64,000 nt of DNA. Origin: an uncultured Thermomicrobium sp. (GTDB taxonomy: Bacteria > Chloroflexota > Chloroflexia > Thermomicrobiales > Thermomicrobiaceae). Positions 41,638 through 51,695 of the stretch are shown here, in pieces. Position numbers and translations under genes: made by a program. The stretch spans positions 1 through 64,000 of the forward strand of contig CALIMB010000033.1 in the NCBI GenBank assembly GCA_938028665.1. The letters are read 5' to 3'. Under the pieces are notes generated by a model. It had not been told where the DNA came from. It did not search any database and saw nothing but the letters and a program-made list of their open reading frames with translations. Position 1 is the first letter of the stretch; every line of letters begins with the position of its first letter.

Positions 41638-42308
41638 TCGGGCAGAACAGATGGGGCACGTGGCTCAACGGTATCATCCGGCAAATTGGCATTCACGGAG
41701 ATGGACAGCACCTTCTTCATATTCGCTATACCGTACTTGATGCTGAGATGACCGGCCTTGACCTTGAGCGGGATCAGCTTCTTGCCATCGGTGCAGTGCG
41801 GATGGAAGGAGCGCGTATCCTCATTGCAGAACGGTTTTACAGTTTGATCCGACCATCAGTCGGACGCTGGGGAGCAAGTGTGCCGATCCACGGTATCCGA
41901 CCAGTGGATGTCGCCGCGGCTCCTAAGCTCTCTACGGTGCTTCCCGAATTTCTTGCCTTCTCTGCTGGTACTGTATTGGTTGGTCATGGTGTCGAGATTG
42001 ATCGGAAGTTCTTAGAGCGCGCAGCCAGGAACCTGGGTCTGCGGCTACCTCGCACCCGATGGATCGATACGGGGCGTGTGGCGCGGTGGCTGGCTTCACA
42101 CCATGGGACGTTTGCGGAGGCTGCTGCAGACCGTGGCCGGTTCGGACTTGAGGAGCTGCTGACGGCATATGAGATCGAGCCGCCAGCGCGTCACCATGCC
42201 CTTGCTGATGCTTTCGTGACTGCGCAGTTGTGGCAGCGTTTCCTCTACGAACTCGTTAACGAGCGGATTGAGACCTTGCGTGATCTTCGGCTCATCGGCC
42301 TCTGCTAG
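41634..42308 (+). CDS. DnaQ-like 3'-5' exonuclease family protein
   Basis: YTVLDAEMTGLDLERDQLLAIGAVRM, VLVGHGVEIDRKFLERAARNLGL, HHALADAFVTAQLW. Confidence 0.82.
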   Translation: MIGQNRWGTWLNGIIRQIGIHGDGQHLLHIRYTVLDAEMTGLDLERDQLLAIGAVRMEGARILIAERFYSLIRPSVGRWGASVPIHGIRPVDVAAAPKLSTVLPEFLAFSAGTVLVGHGVEIDRKFLERAARNLGLRLPRTRWIDTGRVARWLASHHGTFAEAAADRGRFGLEELLTAYEIEPPARHHALADAFVTAQLWQRFLYELVNERIETLRDLRLIGLC

Positions 42309-42568
42309 CTGACACTGGACAACGTAATGAAAAGGACGATGCGCAGTGCCAAGAAGAACAGAATTAGGGTGAGCGGGATGGACAGAGGTGGCGCATCAGG
42401 AAGAAGGCGGCGGAGTGGCCGATAAAAAGGTTCCGTGAGGAGATGAAAGAGTTGGTGGATGACAGTCCGTCGCCCACGCGTCAGCCAGTCGAGGACCGCG
42501 CGGCCAATGACGAGCCACATCGCGATCGCGAGAACCCAATTGAGGGCGGTAACGATTTCCTGCACCAT
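42305..42568 (-). CDS. YggT family membrane protein
   Basis: MVQEIVTALNWVLAIAMWLVIGRAVLDWL...LFHLLTEPFYRPLRRLLP. Confidence 0.85.
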   Translation of the reverse strand: MVQEIVTALNWVLAIAMWLVIGRAVLDWLTRGRRTVIHQLFHLLTEPFYRPLRRLLPDAPPLSIPLTLILFFLALRIVLFITLSSVS

Positions 42569-42602
42569 CGGTCTTAACCGTACGCTCGAGTATCCGGAAT
42601 AT

Positions 42603-42633
42603 GACCGGGTACCGGTCAGGCCGGTACCCGGTC
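42603..42633. terminator. perfect 13-bp hairpin between symporter and yggT
   Basis: GACCGGGTACCGG tcagg CCGGTACCCGGTC; 23 nt after the symporter stop on the minus strand; no clear U tract. Confidence 0.6.
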
Positions 42634-42655
42634 TATTGCATGGCACTCGATTCTT

Positions 42656-44574
42656 TCAGTCCTGCCCGGCTGGGGCCACACCTGGGGCTGTGCCTGGTGC
42701 TGCTCCGGGCGCAGGCAATCGCATCTCACCGACCGGGATGCGGAGCTGGTCGACCATATCCTGAATGTACTTCGGGGCTGGCGCCGTGGCCAAGCTCACG
42801 ACAATGAGGAGGATAAAGTTGGCCGCCATTCCGAAGATGCCGGCAGAGAGATGGGACAGCCCAAGGACGTTAAACCGTGGATCGATATAGTTGCCGACCA
42901 TGTACACCACGCAGGCGATCAGCCCGCCGATCATGCCTGCGATAGCACCGTTGGCATTTGCCCGCTTCCAGAAGATGCCGAGCAGCACAACAGGGAAGAA
43001 GGTTGACGCTGCAAGAGAGAAGGCCCAGGCGACGATCTGCACAATGAGTGCCAAGCGCGGCAAAGCGGCGAGAGCGGCCAATACCGCAGCGATAAGGATC
43101 ATAATCCGGCTTACCAGGAAACGACGGCTGTAGCTCGCGTTGGGATTAATGATCTTTGCGTAGATGTCATGTGCCACGGCCGTCGAAACAACGAGCAGGA
43201 GTCCGTCTGCTGTTGAGAGTGCAGCCGCCAAACCACCAGCTGCCACAAGCGCTGCAATCGTGAAGGGGAGGCCAGCGATTTCTGGGGTTGCGAGTACCAC
43301 AATATCACCGACGATACGTAATTCAGAGAACTGAAGGATGCCGTCTCCGTTCGCATCGTTGATGGTCAGCAGTCCCGTCTTAATCCAGCTTGCTGTCCAC
43401 GCCGGTAATGAAGCGATCGGCTGACCGACAACATTCTTCAGCACTTCCCAGCGGGAGAAGGCTGCATAAGCTGGTGCGGTCACGTACAGCAGCCAGATGA
43501 AGAAGAGTGACCAGCCAACACTGATCCGTGCTTCCTTTGGGCTGGGAACGGTGTAGTAACGGATCAGAATGTGTGGCAGCCCGGCTGTACCGGCCATCAA
43601 GCACAAGGTGAGGGCGAGGAACTCCCAGGGCGTACCGACCCAGTCCTTCACCGTAATCGGCTCGGGAGGTGTCAAGCCGATCTGCTTGAACGAGGCGATC
43701 GCGCTCGCGTTGGACAGAGCCTGCTTGAAGGGCTGGACGTACGACGCAAGGTTCATAGTTTGTTCGAGCTGAGTAATCTCACTTAAAGCGCGCCCGTACA
43801 TGAGCTGCGGGAACGGCACACCGGTCAGCTTGGCAGAGAGGAAGGTCACTGGGATCAGGTAGGCCGTGATCAAGATAATGTACTGTGCAACTTGTGTCCA
43901 GGTAATTGACTTCATCCCCCCAAGGAAGGAGCAGACCAGGACGCCGGCGAGGCCGACGAAGACGCCGACTCGATAATCCAGGCCGAAGAAGCGGCTCATG
44001 ATGATGCCGACACCGGTGACCTGGGCGGTGACATAGGTGAAGGATACGATAATGGCACAGATTGCCGCGACCAAGCGTGCCAGCCGAGCCCGCTCCCCAT
44101 AGCGCGTCGCCACAAAGTCCGGGATGGTGAACTGCCCAAACTTACGGATATACGGGGCAAAGAGCAACGCCAACAGGACGTAGCCACCTGTCCATCCCAT
44201 GATATAGGCAAGTGCATCATAGCCAAGAAGCCAGAGTGTCCCTGCCATGGAGATGAAGGAGGCAGCACTCATCCAGTCGGCGCCGGTTGCCATCCCGTTA
44301 AAGAAGGCAGGAACACGGCGGCCGGCCACGTAATACTCATCGAGACGGCGTGTAAAGTTGAGGATACCAATAAATGCATAGAGGGCAAGAGTCAGGAAGA
44401 TGAAGGCGTAACCAATGAAGCGTGTGGGTAACCCCGCACGCTCGAGGAGGAAGAGAACCAGAGTGAAGAGAATGAGGAAGATGAAGAAGGCACCGTAGTA
44501 CTTCGCAAGGCGTCGACGAAATTCGCTGATCTGAGCACGGGTTAGTGGCGTATATCCAGCTTCCTGCGCCATAC
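42656..44574 (-). CDS. sodium:solute symporter (VC_2705/ActP type)
   Basis: Polytopic SSS-family sequence (EYYVAGRRVPAFFNGMATGADWMSAASFISMAGTLWLLGYDALAYIMGW); adjacent to DUF4212 small subunit. Confidence 0.9.
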
Positions 44575-44579
44575 CTGCC

Positions 44580-44861
44580 CTACTCCTTCTCCTCAAAGCC
44601 GTACTTCTTATCGATGACATTGTTCATGGTGAGCGCATAGATAAAGATGAGAATGACATAGACCGTAATGGAGAACTGGCTTGAGAGCCAGTAGCCAAGG
44701 GGGAAGCCGGTAAGAATCTTGATCTTATTGAGCGATGCCGCAAATGGAGGATGCAGATAGGTCACAGCAAACCAAATCACGAGCAGTGTCAGGATTAAGC
44801 GCCAGTGTTCGCGCCAGTAGGCCTCAAGCTTTGCAGTGTCGCTGACTGGTGTGCTCGCCAT
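44580..44861 (-). CDS. DUF4212 family protein (symporter small subunit)
   Basis: AYWREHWRLILTLLVIWFAVTYLHP...GFPLGYWLSSQFSITVYVILIFIYALTMNNVIDKKYG. Confidence 0.9.
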   Translation of the reverse strand: MASTPVSDTAKLEAYWREHWRLILTLLVIWFAVTYLHPPFAASLNKIKILTGFPLGYWLSSQFSITVYVILIFIYALTMNNVIDKKYGFEEKE

Positions 44862-45105
44862 CGCTGTTCCTCCTGCCCTCAGAGCCCCACTCGGCATGGG
44901 TGATCATCCCCATCTTCGATCGGAAACCTCCTACAGATCAGTGATTTGACATTGAGAGGATCCGCTCTTCAGATCACCTCCTTTCCCAATGATCCGTTGA
45001 GCGCTGCTGACTCGAGTTGTGCCTTTCACCTGTCGTCTACACGCTATCGTAGTTCTCGGTTGGTGAGTATCCGTGCTGTCCCGATGACATTGCGAGATTA
45101 CTTGC

Positions 45106-45134
45106 TCTATAACCGATCGACGGCGCATTGTCAA
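45106..45134 (-). promoter_or_regulatory. sigma-70-like promoter of the DUF4212-symporter operon
   Basis: Minus-strand TTGACA-17 nt-TATAGA. Confidence 0.65.
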
Positions 45135-45143
45135 GAGGGTGCG

Positions 45144-45162
45144 GGTTATTGGAAAGATAACC
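45144..45162. promoter_or_regulatory. candidate operator palindrome upstream of -35
   Basis: GGTTAT tggaaag ATAACC, 10 nt upstream of the minus-strand -35. Confidence 0.4.
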
Positions 45163-45348
45163 ACGTCGTTATAGTGAACCTGCTGTTTCCTGAAGTTACT
45201 CGGTTGCGGAAAGGCGCGCCGCGCCGTGTGGGAAGCAGAGCAAGGCCAATGCAGCCGCCGGTTTGTTAAGGGTGTGGTCCAATCTGCGCTCAGCTGACCA
45301 ACCTGTGGTATCACGTCGAGGTCAGGAAAGTGTGGCCAGTGTTCTCGC

Positions 45349-47985
45349 GTGGCCTTCATCAATCCAACAGCAGGTGGAGGGGGAAAGGTGTCAACGCCGA
45401 TCCGACGTCAATACCTGGCGATCAAGCAACAAGTTCCTGACGCCTTACTCCTGTTTCGTCTCGGCGATTTTTACGAACTTTTTGACAACGACGCAGTGAT
45501 CGCGGCCAGCGTGCTCGATATCGCGTTGACCTCACGGGAGCTTGGCCGCAACCAGCGCGTCCCGATGGCTGGTATTCCGGCCCATGCCGCCGAACCATAC
45601 ATTGCCAAGCTTGTCGCAGCAGGCTACCGCGTTGCGCTCTGCGATCAAATCGGAACGCCAGATGGACGGCACCTCGTCGAACGTCGGATTACGCGTATCA
45701 TCACGCCGGGAACCGTGACAGAACCAACGATGCTCGACTCGCGACGCAATACCTACATCGCGGCAGTCGTCCTCCAGGAGACTCGCGCCGGCTTGGCGTT
45801 TGCCGAGCTCTCCACCGGCGAGTTTGCAGCCACTGAACTAGGTGCGGATTCGGTGGATGAACTTCGCGCAGCGGTCGAGCTGGAACTTGTTCGCCTAGCG
45901 CCAGCGGAGCTTTTGACGACTCCCGCCCAACGTGCACTATTGCCAGATGTCGGCGCCTTCGTTACCGAGACACCCGAATGGATGTGGGGCGACCGCGTAG
46001 CACGCCGCGCACTGCACGACCAGTTCCGAGTTCAGTCGTTGGAGGCATTTGGCTTGGAGGACCGGCCACTCGCGTTGCGCGCAGCCGGTGCACTCCTCCA
46101 GTATCTTGCTGAGACCCAAGGGGGTCAACTCCCCCAACTCGAGGATCTCATCGTCTACCGAACCGACGCCTATATGACGCTCGATACCGCGACGCGGCGG
46201 AATCTGGAGCTTCTGGAGACGGTACGGGGTGAACAGGGGCGCTCACTCGTTGCGATCCTCGACCGGACCAAGACGCCAATGGGTGCACGGCTGTTGCGAC
46301 GCTGGCTCAATCAGCCGTTGGTAGACGTGAAAGCGATTCACGAGCGTCAGGCACGTGTCGCCGCACTTGTGAGCGAGACGATTATGCGGGTTCGCCTGGG
46401 CGATCTGCTAAGTGGGGTCGCTGATTTAGAGCGCCTGGCTAACCGTGTCTTGACGGAGCGTGTGACGCCACGGGAACTTCGGCAACTTGCACAGTCCTTG
46501 AGTGTGCTTCCTGATATCAGGGCGACGGTTGCACACCATGGTGAACTCGCGGCTTTCGGAGCCTTCCCCAACCTTCTTCCCATTGCTCAGTTGATTCAGC
46601 AGGCTCTTGTTGATGATCCGCCGGCCACCCTGGGTCAAGGTTCGGTGATCCGCCCGGGTTTCGCGCCAGAACTCGACGACTTACGAGAGCGAGCCCGGAC
46701 AGCACGGGAATGGATCGCTTCGCTCGAACAGCGCGAGCGCGAGCGAACCGGGATCCGCTCGCTGAAGGTCGGCTACAACAAGGTGTTCGGTTACTACATT
46801 GAGGTGAGTCACGCCAATCGCCACCTCGTACCGGAAGACTACCAGCGCAAGCAAACACTCGTGGGCGCCGAGCGCTATATCACACCTGAGCTTAAGGAGT
46901 ACGAGCATCTCGTCCTCCATGCCGAGGAACAGCTGGCTGCACGAGAAGCAGAGGTGTACCGGCGGGTCATCGGCGAAGTGGCGAGCTGCACAGGACAGAT
47001 CCGACGAGCAGCGCAGCTGATCGCTGAGCTCGATGCCTATCGGGCGTTAGCCGAAGTTGCTGTCGAACGGCGGTACACCCGGCCTGAGGTTGACGAGAGC
47101 TTCGCCCTCGAGATCATCGGCGGTCGCCACCCAGTGGTGGAGACGACGACCGAACCAGGCCGTTTTGTGCCCAACGACACGTGGCTCGACGTTGAGGATC
47201 AGCAGATCATGATCCTCACCGGGCCGAACATGGCTGGGAAATCGACGTATCTCCGTCAGGTGGCACTGATTGTGCTGCTGGCCCAGATCGGTTCCTTCGT
47301 ACCGGCTGAGCGGGCACGGGTCGGAATTGTTGATCGGATCTTCACCCGAATCGGTGCACAGGACGACATTGCTTCTGGTCAGAGCACGTTTATGGTGGAA
47401 ATGATAGAGACGGCAACAATCCTACGCCAGGCGAGCCGCCGCTCGCTCGTGGTGCTCGATGAAGTTGGACGCGGGACCAGCACCTACGACGGACTTGCCA
47501 TTGCTCGAGCCGTGGTTGAATACCTCCACAATCACCCACGGCTGGGTTGTCGTACACTCTTTGCGACTCATTATCACGAACTGACCGAATTGGAGCGTGT
47601 CCTGCCGCGAGTGCGCAACTACCGGATGGAGGTGTTGGAGGAGGGAGATCATGTCGTCTTTCTGCACCGGGTTGTGCGAGGAGGCGCGGATAAGAGTTAC
47701 GGTATCCATGTGGCACAACTTGCCGGTTTGCCCCAAGCTGTTGTGCGACGAGCACGCGAGATTCTCGCTGATCTGGAAACGGCACGGTCCAGCGAGCGGG
47801 TGCGGCGCCGGTCTGCAATGGCTAGGGATGTGCCAGTAACGGTACAGCTGACGCTCTTCGGTCCGCCTCACCCGGCGGTTGAACGATTGAAAGCGCTCGA
47901 GCTTGATGCGATGACACCTCTCGAGGCATTGACGGTTCTCTACGAACTCCAACGGCTGGTACGCGAAGACGATGGGAAAAGCTAG
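45349..47985 (+). CDS. mutS: DNA mismatch repair protein MutS
   Basis: ALLLFRLGDFYELFDNDA, TGPNMAGKSTYLRQVALIVLLAQIGSFVPA, DEVGRGTSTYDGLAIA. Confidence 0.98.
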   Translation: MAFINPTAGGGGKVSTPIRRQYLAIKQQVPDALLLFRLGDFYELFDNDAVIAASVLDIALTSRELGRNQRVPMAGIPAHAAEPYIAKLVAAGYRVALCDQIGTPDGRHLVERRITRIITPGTVTEPTMLDSRRNTYIAAVVLQETRAGLAFAELSTGEFAATELGADSVDELRAAVELELVRLAPAELLTTPAQRALLPDVGAFVTETPEWMWGDRVARRALHDQFRVQSLEAFGLEDRPLALRAAGALLQYLAETQGGQLPQLEDLIVYRTDAYMTLDTATRRNLELLETVRGEQGRSLVAILDRTKTPMGARLLRRWLNQPLVDVKAIHERQARVAALVSETIMRVRLGDLLSGVADLERLANRVLTERVTPRELRQLAQSLSVLPDIRATVAHHGELAAFGAFPNLLPIAQLIQQALVDDPPATLGQGSVIRPGFAPELDDLRERARTAREWIASLEQRERERTGIRSLKVGYNKVFGYYIEVSHANRHLVPEDYQRKQTLVGAERYITPELKEYEHLVLHAEEQLAAREAEVYRRVIGEVASCTGQIRRAAQLIAELDAYRALAEVAVERRYTRPEVDESFALEIIGGRHPVVETTTEPGRFVPNDTWLDVEDQQIMILTGPNMAGKSTYLRQVALIVLLAQIGSFVPAERARVGIVDRIFTRIGAQDDIASGQSTFMVEMIETATILRQASRRSLVVLDEVGRGTSTYDGLAIARAVVEYLHNHPRLGCRTLFATHYHELTELERVLPRVRNYRMEVLEEGDHVVFLHRVVRGGADKSYGIHVAQLAGLPQAVVRRAREILADLETARSSERVRRRSAMARDVPVTVQLTLFGPPHPAVERLKALELDAMTPLEALTVLYELQRLVREDDGKS

Positions 47986-49214
47986 TCTTCACGCATCAGC
48001 GCGTGCTTCAGCTGCGCTTGTCGTTGAGGGCGCAGTAGCCAGAGTGGGAGAAAAGCGGAGGTCGCGACAGCAGCTGAAATTGCGATCATCACGCGGGGAC
48101 CGAAGGCACCATAGATTGGTGTGTAAAGTATGGGTGCGAGTCCCTGTACCAGGAAGCGAGCCCCCGAGAAATAAGCAGATGCGGTACCACGGTAACGGGG
48201 CACTGCCTGGACGGCAAGGGTAGCAAAGGCAGTCCAGGTCAGCATCGCTGCGAAACCAAGCGCCAGATAGGCTGCCGCAAATACCCAGGGATGGGGTGCG
48301 ATAGCCATCACCGCGATGGCACTGCTCACCGCAACGAGGCCAATCATGGCCCCGCGTTGGGCGCCAAGATGCTCGAGGAGGAGCCCAGCTGGTGGCCCAA
48401 ATAGGATTGCTCCGAGGCCATAGAGAGATACGACGAGCCCGATCGTCGCGTAATCGAGTTGCCAGAGATCGCGCAGCGCCTGACCGAGAAGATAAGCTGT
48501 TCCCATTACAGCAGCATTCGTCAGGAACGCGAGTGCGACGACTTGGGCAACCCCGCGATCGAGGGCAGCGAGGAGCTCGCGCAGGGCGTGACCGAGCGAA
48601 GGAGCGCGCGGTCGTGCTGGTACGATATGGCCGTGTTGGTGGAACCAAAATAGAAGCCAGACCCCCGCGATCCAGCTCAAGAGGGTGACCGAGACGAAGA
48701 AGAGTCGCCACGAGAGGGCCACGAGCAGGCCTGCGACCAGCGGGCCAAGAAGATGGCCGCTTTGATTTGCTGCCGAGAAGGCAGCGATGGTCCGTGGCAG
48801 TTGTGGTGGCGGCAGTACATCGCCGAGCGTCGCAAGGAGGATCGGGGTTGTGAAAGCATTCGTCACACCAAACAAGATGCAGCCAAGAATAAAGATAGGA
48901 AGATTCGGCGCGAGAGCGCAGAGTAAGGCTGCCAACCCAAATGATCCGAAGCCGGCCAGAATTACTACCCGCCGTGACGTTAGGTCGGAGATGGTGCCTG
49001 AGAAGAACTGGCACACACCGAAGGTCACGAAATAGGCTGGAATAATGACTGAGAGTGTTGTCTTGTCGACATGAAAAGCCCCCTGGAGAATGGGAAAGAC
49101 GATGGGGAAACCACCGCCATTATAGGGACCGATCAATGAACCGAGATGAAATGGCGCGAGACTCCACTGACTGAACCGATGAGTCGCTGCAGGTCTTGAC
49201 GAGCGGGTCGCCAC
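47982..49214 (-). CDS. MFS transporter
   Basis: 410-aa, about 12 TM; FFSGTISDLTSRRVVILAGFGSFGLAALLCALAPN; YRGTASAYFSGARFLVQGLAPILYTPIYGAFG. Confidence 0.88.
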   Translation of the reverse strand: MATRSSRPAATHRFSQWSLAPFHLGSLIGPYNGGGFPIVFPILQGAFHVDKTTLSVIIPAYFVTFGVCQFFSGTISDLTSRRVVILAGFGSFGLAALLCALAPNLPIFILGCILFGVTNAFTTPILLATLGDVLPPPQLPRTIAAFSAANQSGHLLGPLVAGLLVALSWRLFFVSVTLLSWIAGVWLLFWFHQHGHIVPARPRAPSLGHALRELLAALDRGVAQVVALAFLTNAAVMGTAYLLGQALRDLWQLDYATIGLVVSLYGLGAILFGPPAGLLLEHLGAQRGAMIGLVAVSSAIAVMAIAPHPWVFAAAYLALGFAAMLTWTAFATLAVQAVPRYRGTASAYFSGARFLVQGLAPILYTPIYGAFGPRVMIAISAAVATSAFLPLWLLRPQRQAQLKHALMRED

Positions 49215-49971
49215 TCCTCGCCTCCCCCGTAAGTGTAGCGTTGAATAGCGCCGTTGCCCTGTTTATCAGGGCGGAACCGGCATAGAGCGTTTTGAACAGT
49301 GGTAACCTTTACGAATCGTTCACGCTTGCGAATGACACAATACCATGAGGTCAAAGCTGTCTCCAAAATATCATGTGTCTACACTAAATGATGAAAGGAT
49401 ACAAATTCTTGCACACTGACTCCGGTGTCAGCTTGTGCTCGTGGGTTGCGTTATTGCAGCGGACCCTTTTCCGCCATTGCATCGTTCTTCCATCACGATG
49501 ACGACCTCGCCTTTCACCGACCATCGTGAGCACGATGCTGGTCTTTGGAACGCCCTCGGAAACCGTTCTGGTGAGCACGTGCTCCCGCTGGCATCGGAAT
49601 ATCTGGGGAATATCTGGGCAGAGGGAAAGCGAGCAGTTGTGTCATAACCGAGCACGTGGGGCGCTCAAGAGCCCCCTGCCGGCGTGACAATGACCCTCCT
49701 TCTGGCATCGACTATCCGGGACAGCGGTCGTTGCTCTCTGCTGCGAAGTTATGCGTCGTGCACAAATCGATCGAGTCAGATTGCGCGTGGTGCCCGAGTG
49801 CTATCCCGCTTGGTTCAGTACGCTGCACGAAGGGAAAGGGGGTGACAGCGGTGCTGAAGGAGATCCGGTTTCGGCCTCGAGAACCCCCGCCGGTAGTGCC
49901 TCCACGTTCGCTGAGAGTCATTCGTAGGACGTTCGGTTCGCTGCGACGTTGCAGCGGAGAGGAGCTCAACG

Positions 49972-51264
49972 ATGAGCGAGGGTGCAACGGCGTGGATGCT
50001 GATATCCACGGCATTGGTTCTCTTGATGACACCGGCGCTTGGTTTCTTCTACGGTGGGCTTGTTCGCTCGAAGAACGTGCTGAACACACTGCTCATGAGT
50101 TTTGGTGCGCTTCCTATCGTCGGTCTGACTTGGGCGTTGGTGGGGTATTCTCTCGCCTTTGCACCAGGATTTCCGGTGATTGGTGACCTTTCCTTCGCAC
50201 TGCTACGCGGTGTCGATGTGGTTGCGCAGGGACAGATCCCTCACCTTCTTTTCATGAGTTTCCAGGCGACTTTTGCCATCATCACGGCGGCGTTGATCAG
50301 CGGGGCACTTGTTGAACGGATGCGTTTTGTCCCATATCTGGCGTTTCTGGCCCTGTGGGCCGTACTCATCTACGCACCGATCGCTCACTGGGTCTGGGGT
50401 GGTGGGTGGCTGGCTCAACTGGGAGCGCTGGACTTTGCCGGTGGAACGGTGGTTCATGTGAATGCTGGCGTGGCGGCTGCCGTCGGTGCGCTCGTGCTTG
50501 GCCAGCGGCATGACTATGCTCGTCAGGCGATTCTACCCCACCATATCCCCTTTACTTTGCTGGGAGCAGCACTCCTTTGGCTGGGCTGGTTCGGCTTCAA
50601 CGCGGGGAGCGCTCTGGCTGCGAATGAATCGGCAGCACTCGCGTTCACAAACACGATGCTTGCTCCGATGGCCACAGCATTGGTGTGGATGATCTGCGAC
50701 TTGGTTCGGACCGGGAAAGTGACCGCGGTCGGTGTGGCCACGGCGATCGTCGTTGGTTTGGTTGCGATCACCCCCGCAGCTGGCTTCGTGGCGCCGCTTT
50801 CGGCGATTGCGCTCGGTGCACTCGCGACCTTTCCGAGCTACTTTGTACTCTTGTGGCGAGCTCACACCCGGTTGGACGATTCTCTTGACGTCTTCGCGGC
50901 GCACGGCGTGGGTGGACTAACCGGGGCGATCTTGACGGGAGTCTTCGCTCAAGAGTCCTGGAACGGCATCAGGGATGGCTTGCTCTTTGGGAATCCGATG
51001 CAGGTGCTGATCCAAGCGCTTGCTGTCTTTGCGGTCGCCGCGTATACCGGCCTAGGAACGTTCGTGATCCTCAGAGTGATTGCTGCGCTCACAGCGCTTC
51101 GTGTTTCTGAACTTGCCGAGCGACTCGGACTGGACATCAGTGAGCACAGTGAGCGGGCCTACACGAGCGGTGAAGGGGCGATCCTTCTCTTGCCCACGGT
51201 CCGGCCGGCGGAGCGCGGTGTGCATGTCGAACCGAAGGTGAAGCGAGTGGGAGAGAGGGCATGA
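49972..51264 (+). CDS. amtB: ammonium transporter
   Basis: GFFYGGLVRSKNVLNTLLMSF, GGTVVHVNAGVAAAVGALVLG, AAHGVGGLTGAILTGVFA. Confidence 0.97.
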   Translation: MSEGATAWMLISTALVLLMTPALGFFYGGLVRSKNVLNTLLMSFGALPIVGLTWALVGYSLAFAPGFPVIGDLSFALLRGVDVVAQGQIPHLLFMSFQATFAIITAALISGALVERMRFVPYLAFLALWAVLIYAPIAHWVWGGGWLAQLGALDFAGGTVVHVNAGVAAAVGALVLGQRHDYARQAILPHHIPFTLLGAALLWLGWFGFNAGSALAANESAALAFTNTMLAPMATALVWMICDLVRTGKVTAVGVATAIVVGLVAITPAAGFVAPLSAIALGALATFPSYFVLLWRAHTRLDDSLDVFAAHGVGGLTGAILTGVFAQESWNGIRDGLLFGNPMQVLIQALAVFAVAAYTGLGTFVILRVIAALTALRVSELAERLGLDISEHSERAYTSGEGAILLLPTVRPAERGVHVEPKVKRVGERA

Positions 51265-51611
51265 AACTGATCGTAGCCATCATCCGACCGGAAAAGTTGA
51301 ATGACGTCCTGGAAGCGCTATTTCGGGCCGAGGTACGCGGACTGACCATTTCCGCTGCTCAAGGCCATGGTGGTGAAACGGAACAAGTCGAAACCTATCG
51401 AGGCATGACCGTGAAGATGGAACTGACGCCCAAAGTGCGCTTGGACATCGGTGTGTCGGATCACTTCGTGGAGCCGACCGTGCAAGCGATCCTGAAAGCA
51501 GCCCACACTGGGCAGGTGGGAGACGGCAAGATTTTTGTCCTGCCGGTGGAGCACGTTTATCGGATCCGGACGGGGGAACGTGACGAAGCGGCAGTAACTC
51601 CAATCGTCTAA
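51261..51611 (+). CDS. glnB: nitrogen regulatory protein P-II
   Basis: MKLIVAIIRPEKLNDVLEALFRAEVRGLTISAAQGHGG...GDGKIFVLPVEHVYRIRTGERDEAAV; 4-nt overlap with amtB. Confidence 0.95.
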   Translation: MKLIVAIIRPEKLNDVLEALFRAEVRGLTISAAQGHGGETEQVETYRGMTVKMELTPKVRLDIGVSDHFVEPTVQAILKAAHTGQVGDGKIFVLPVEHVYRIRTGERDEAAVTPIV

Positions 51612-51640
51612 ATTCACCGGAGAACCCATCCCCACCCACC

Positions 51641-51673
51641 AACCGGCCCGCGGGGTTTGCCCGCGGGCCGGTT
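51641..51673. terminator. hairpin between convergent glnB and gltB
   Basis: AACCGGCCCGCGGG gtttg CCCGCGGGCCGGTT, perfect 14-bp stem. Confidence 0.75.
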
Positions 51674-51695
51674 GCGGCATGGGATGGATGGGAGG

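Noticed and set aside
47989-49014. 341-aa minus-strand ORF
   Set aside because: Shadow frame inside the MFS transporter; Arg/Pro/Ser-rich nonsense composition.
49598-49619. Short GGAATATCTGGG tandem duplication
   Set aside because: Only two copies of about 11 nt; too short to interpret.
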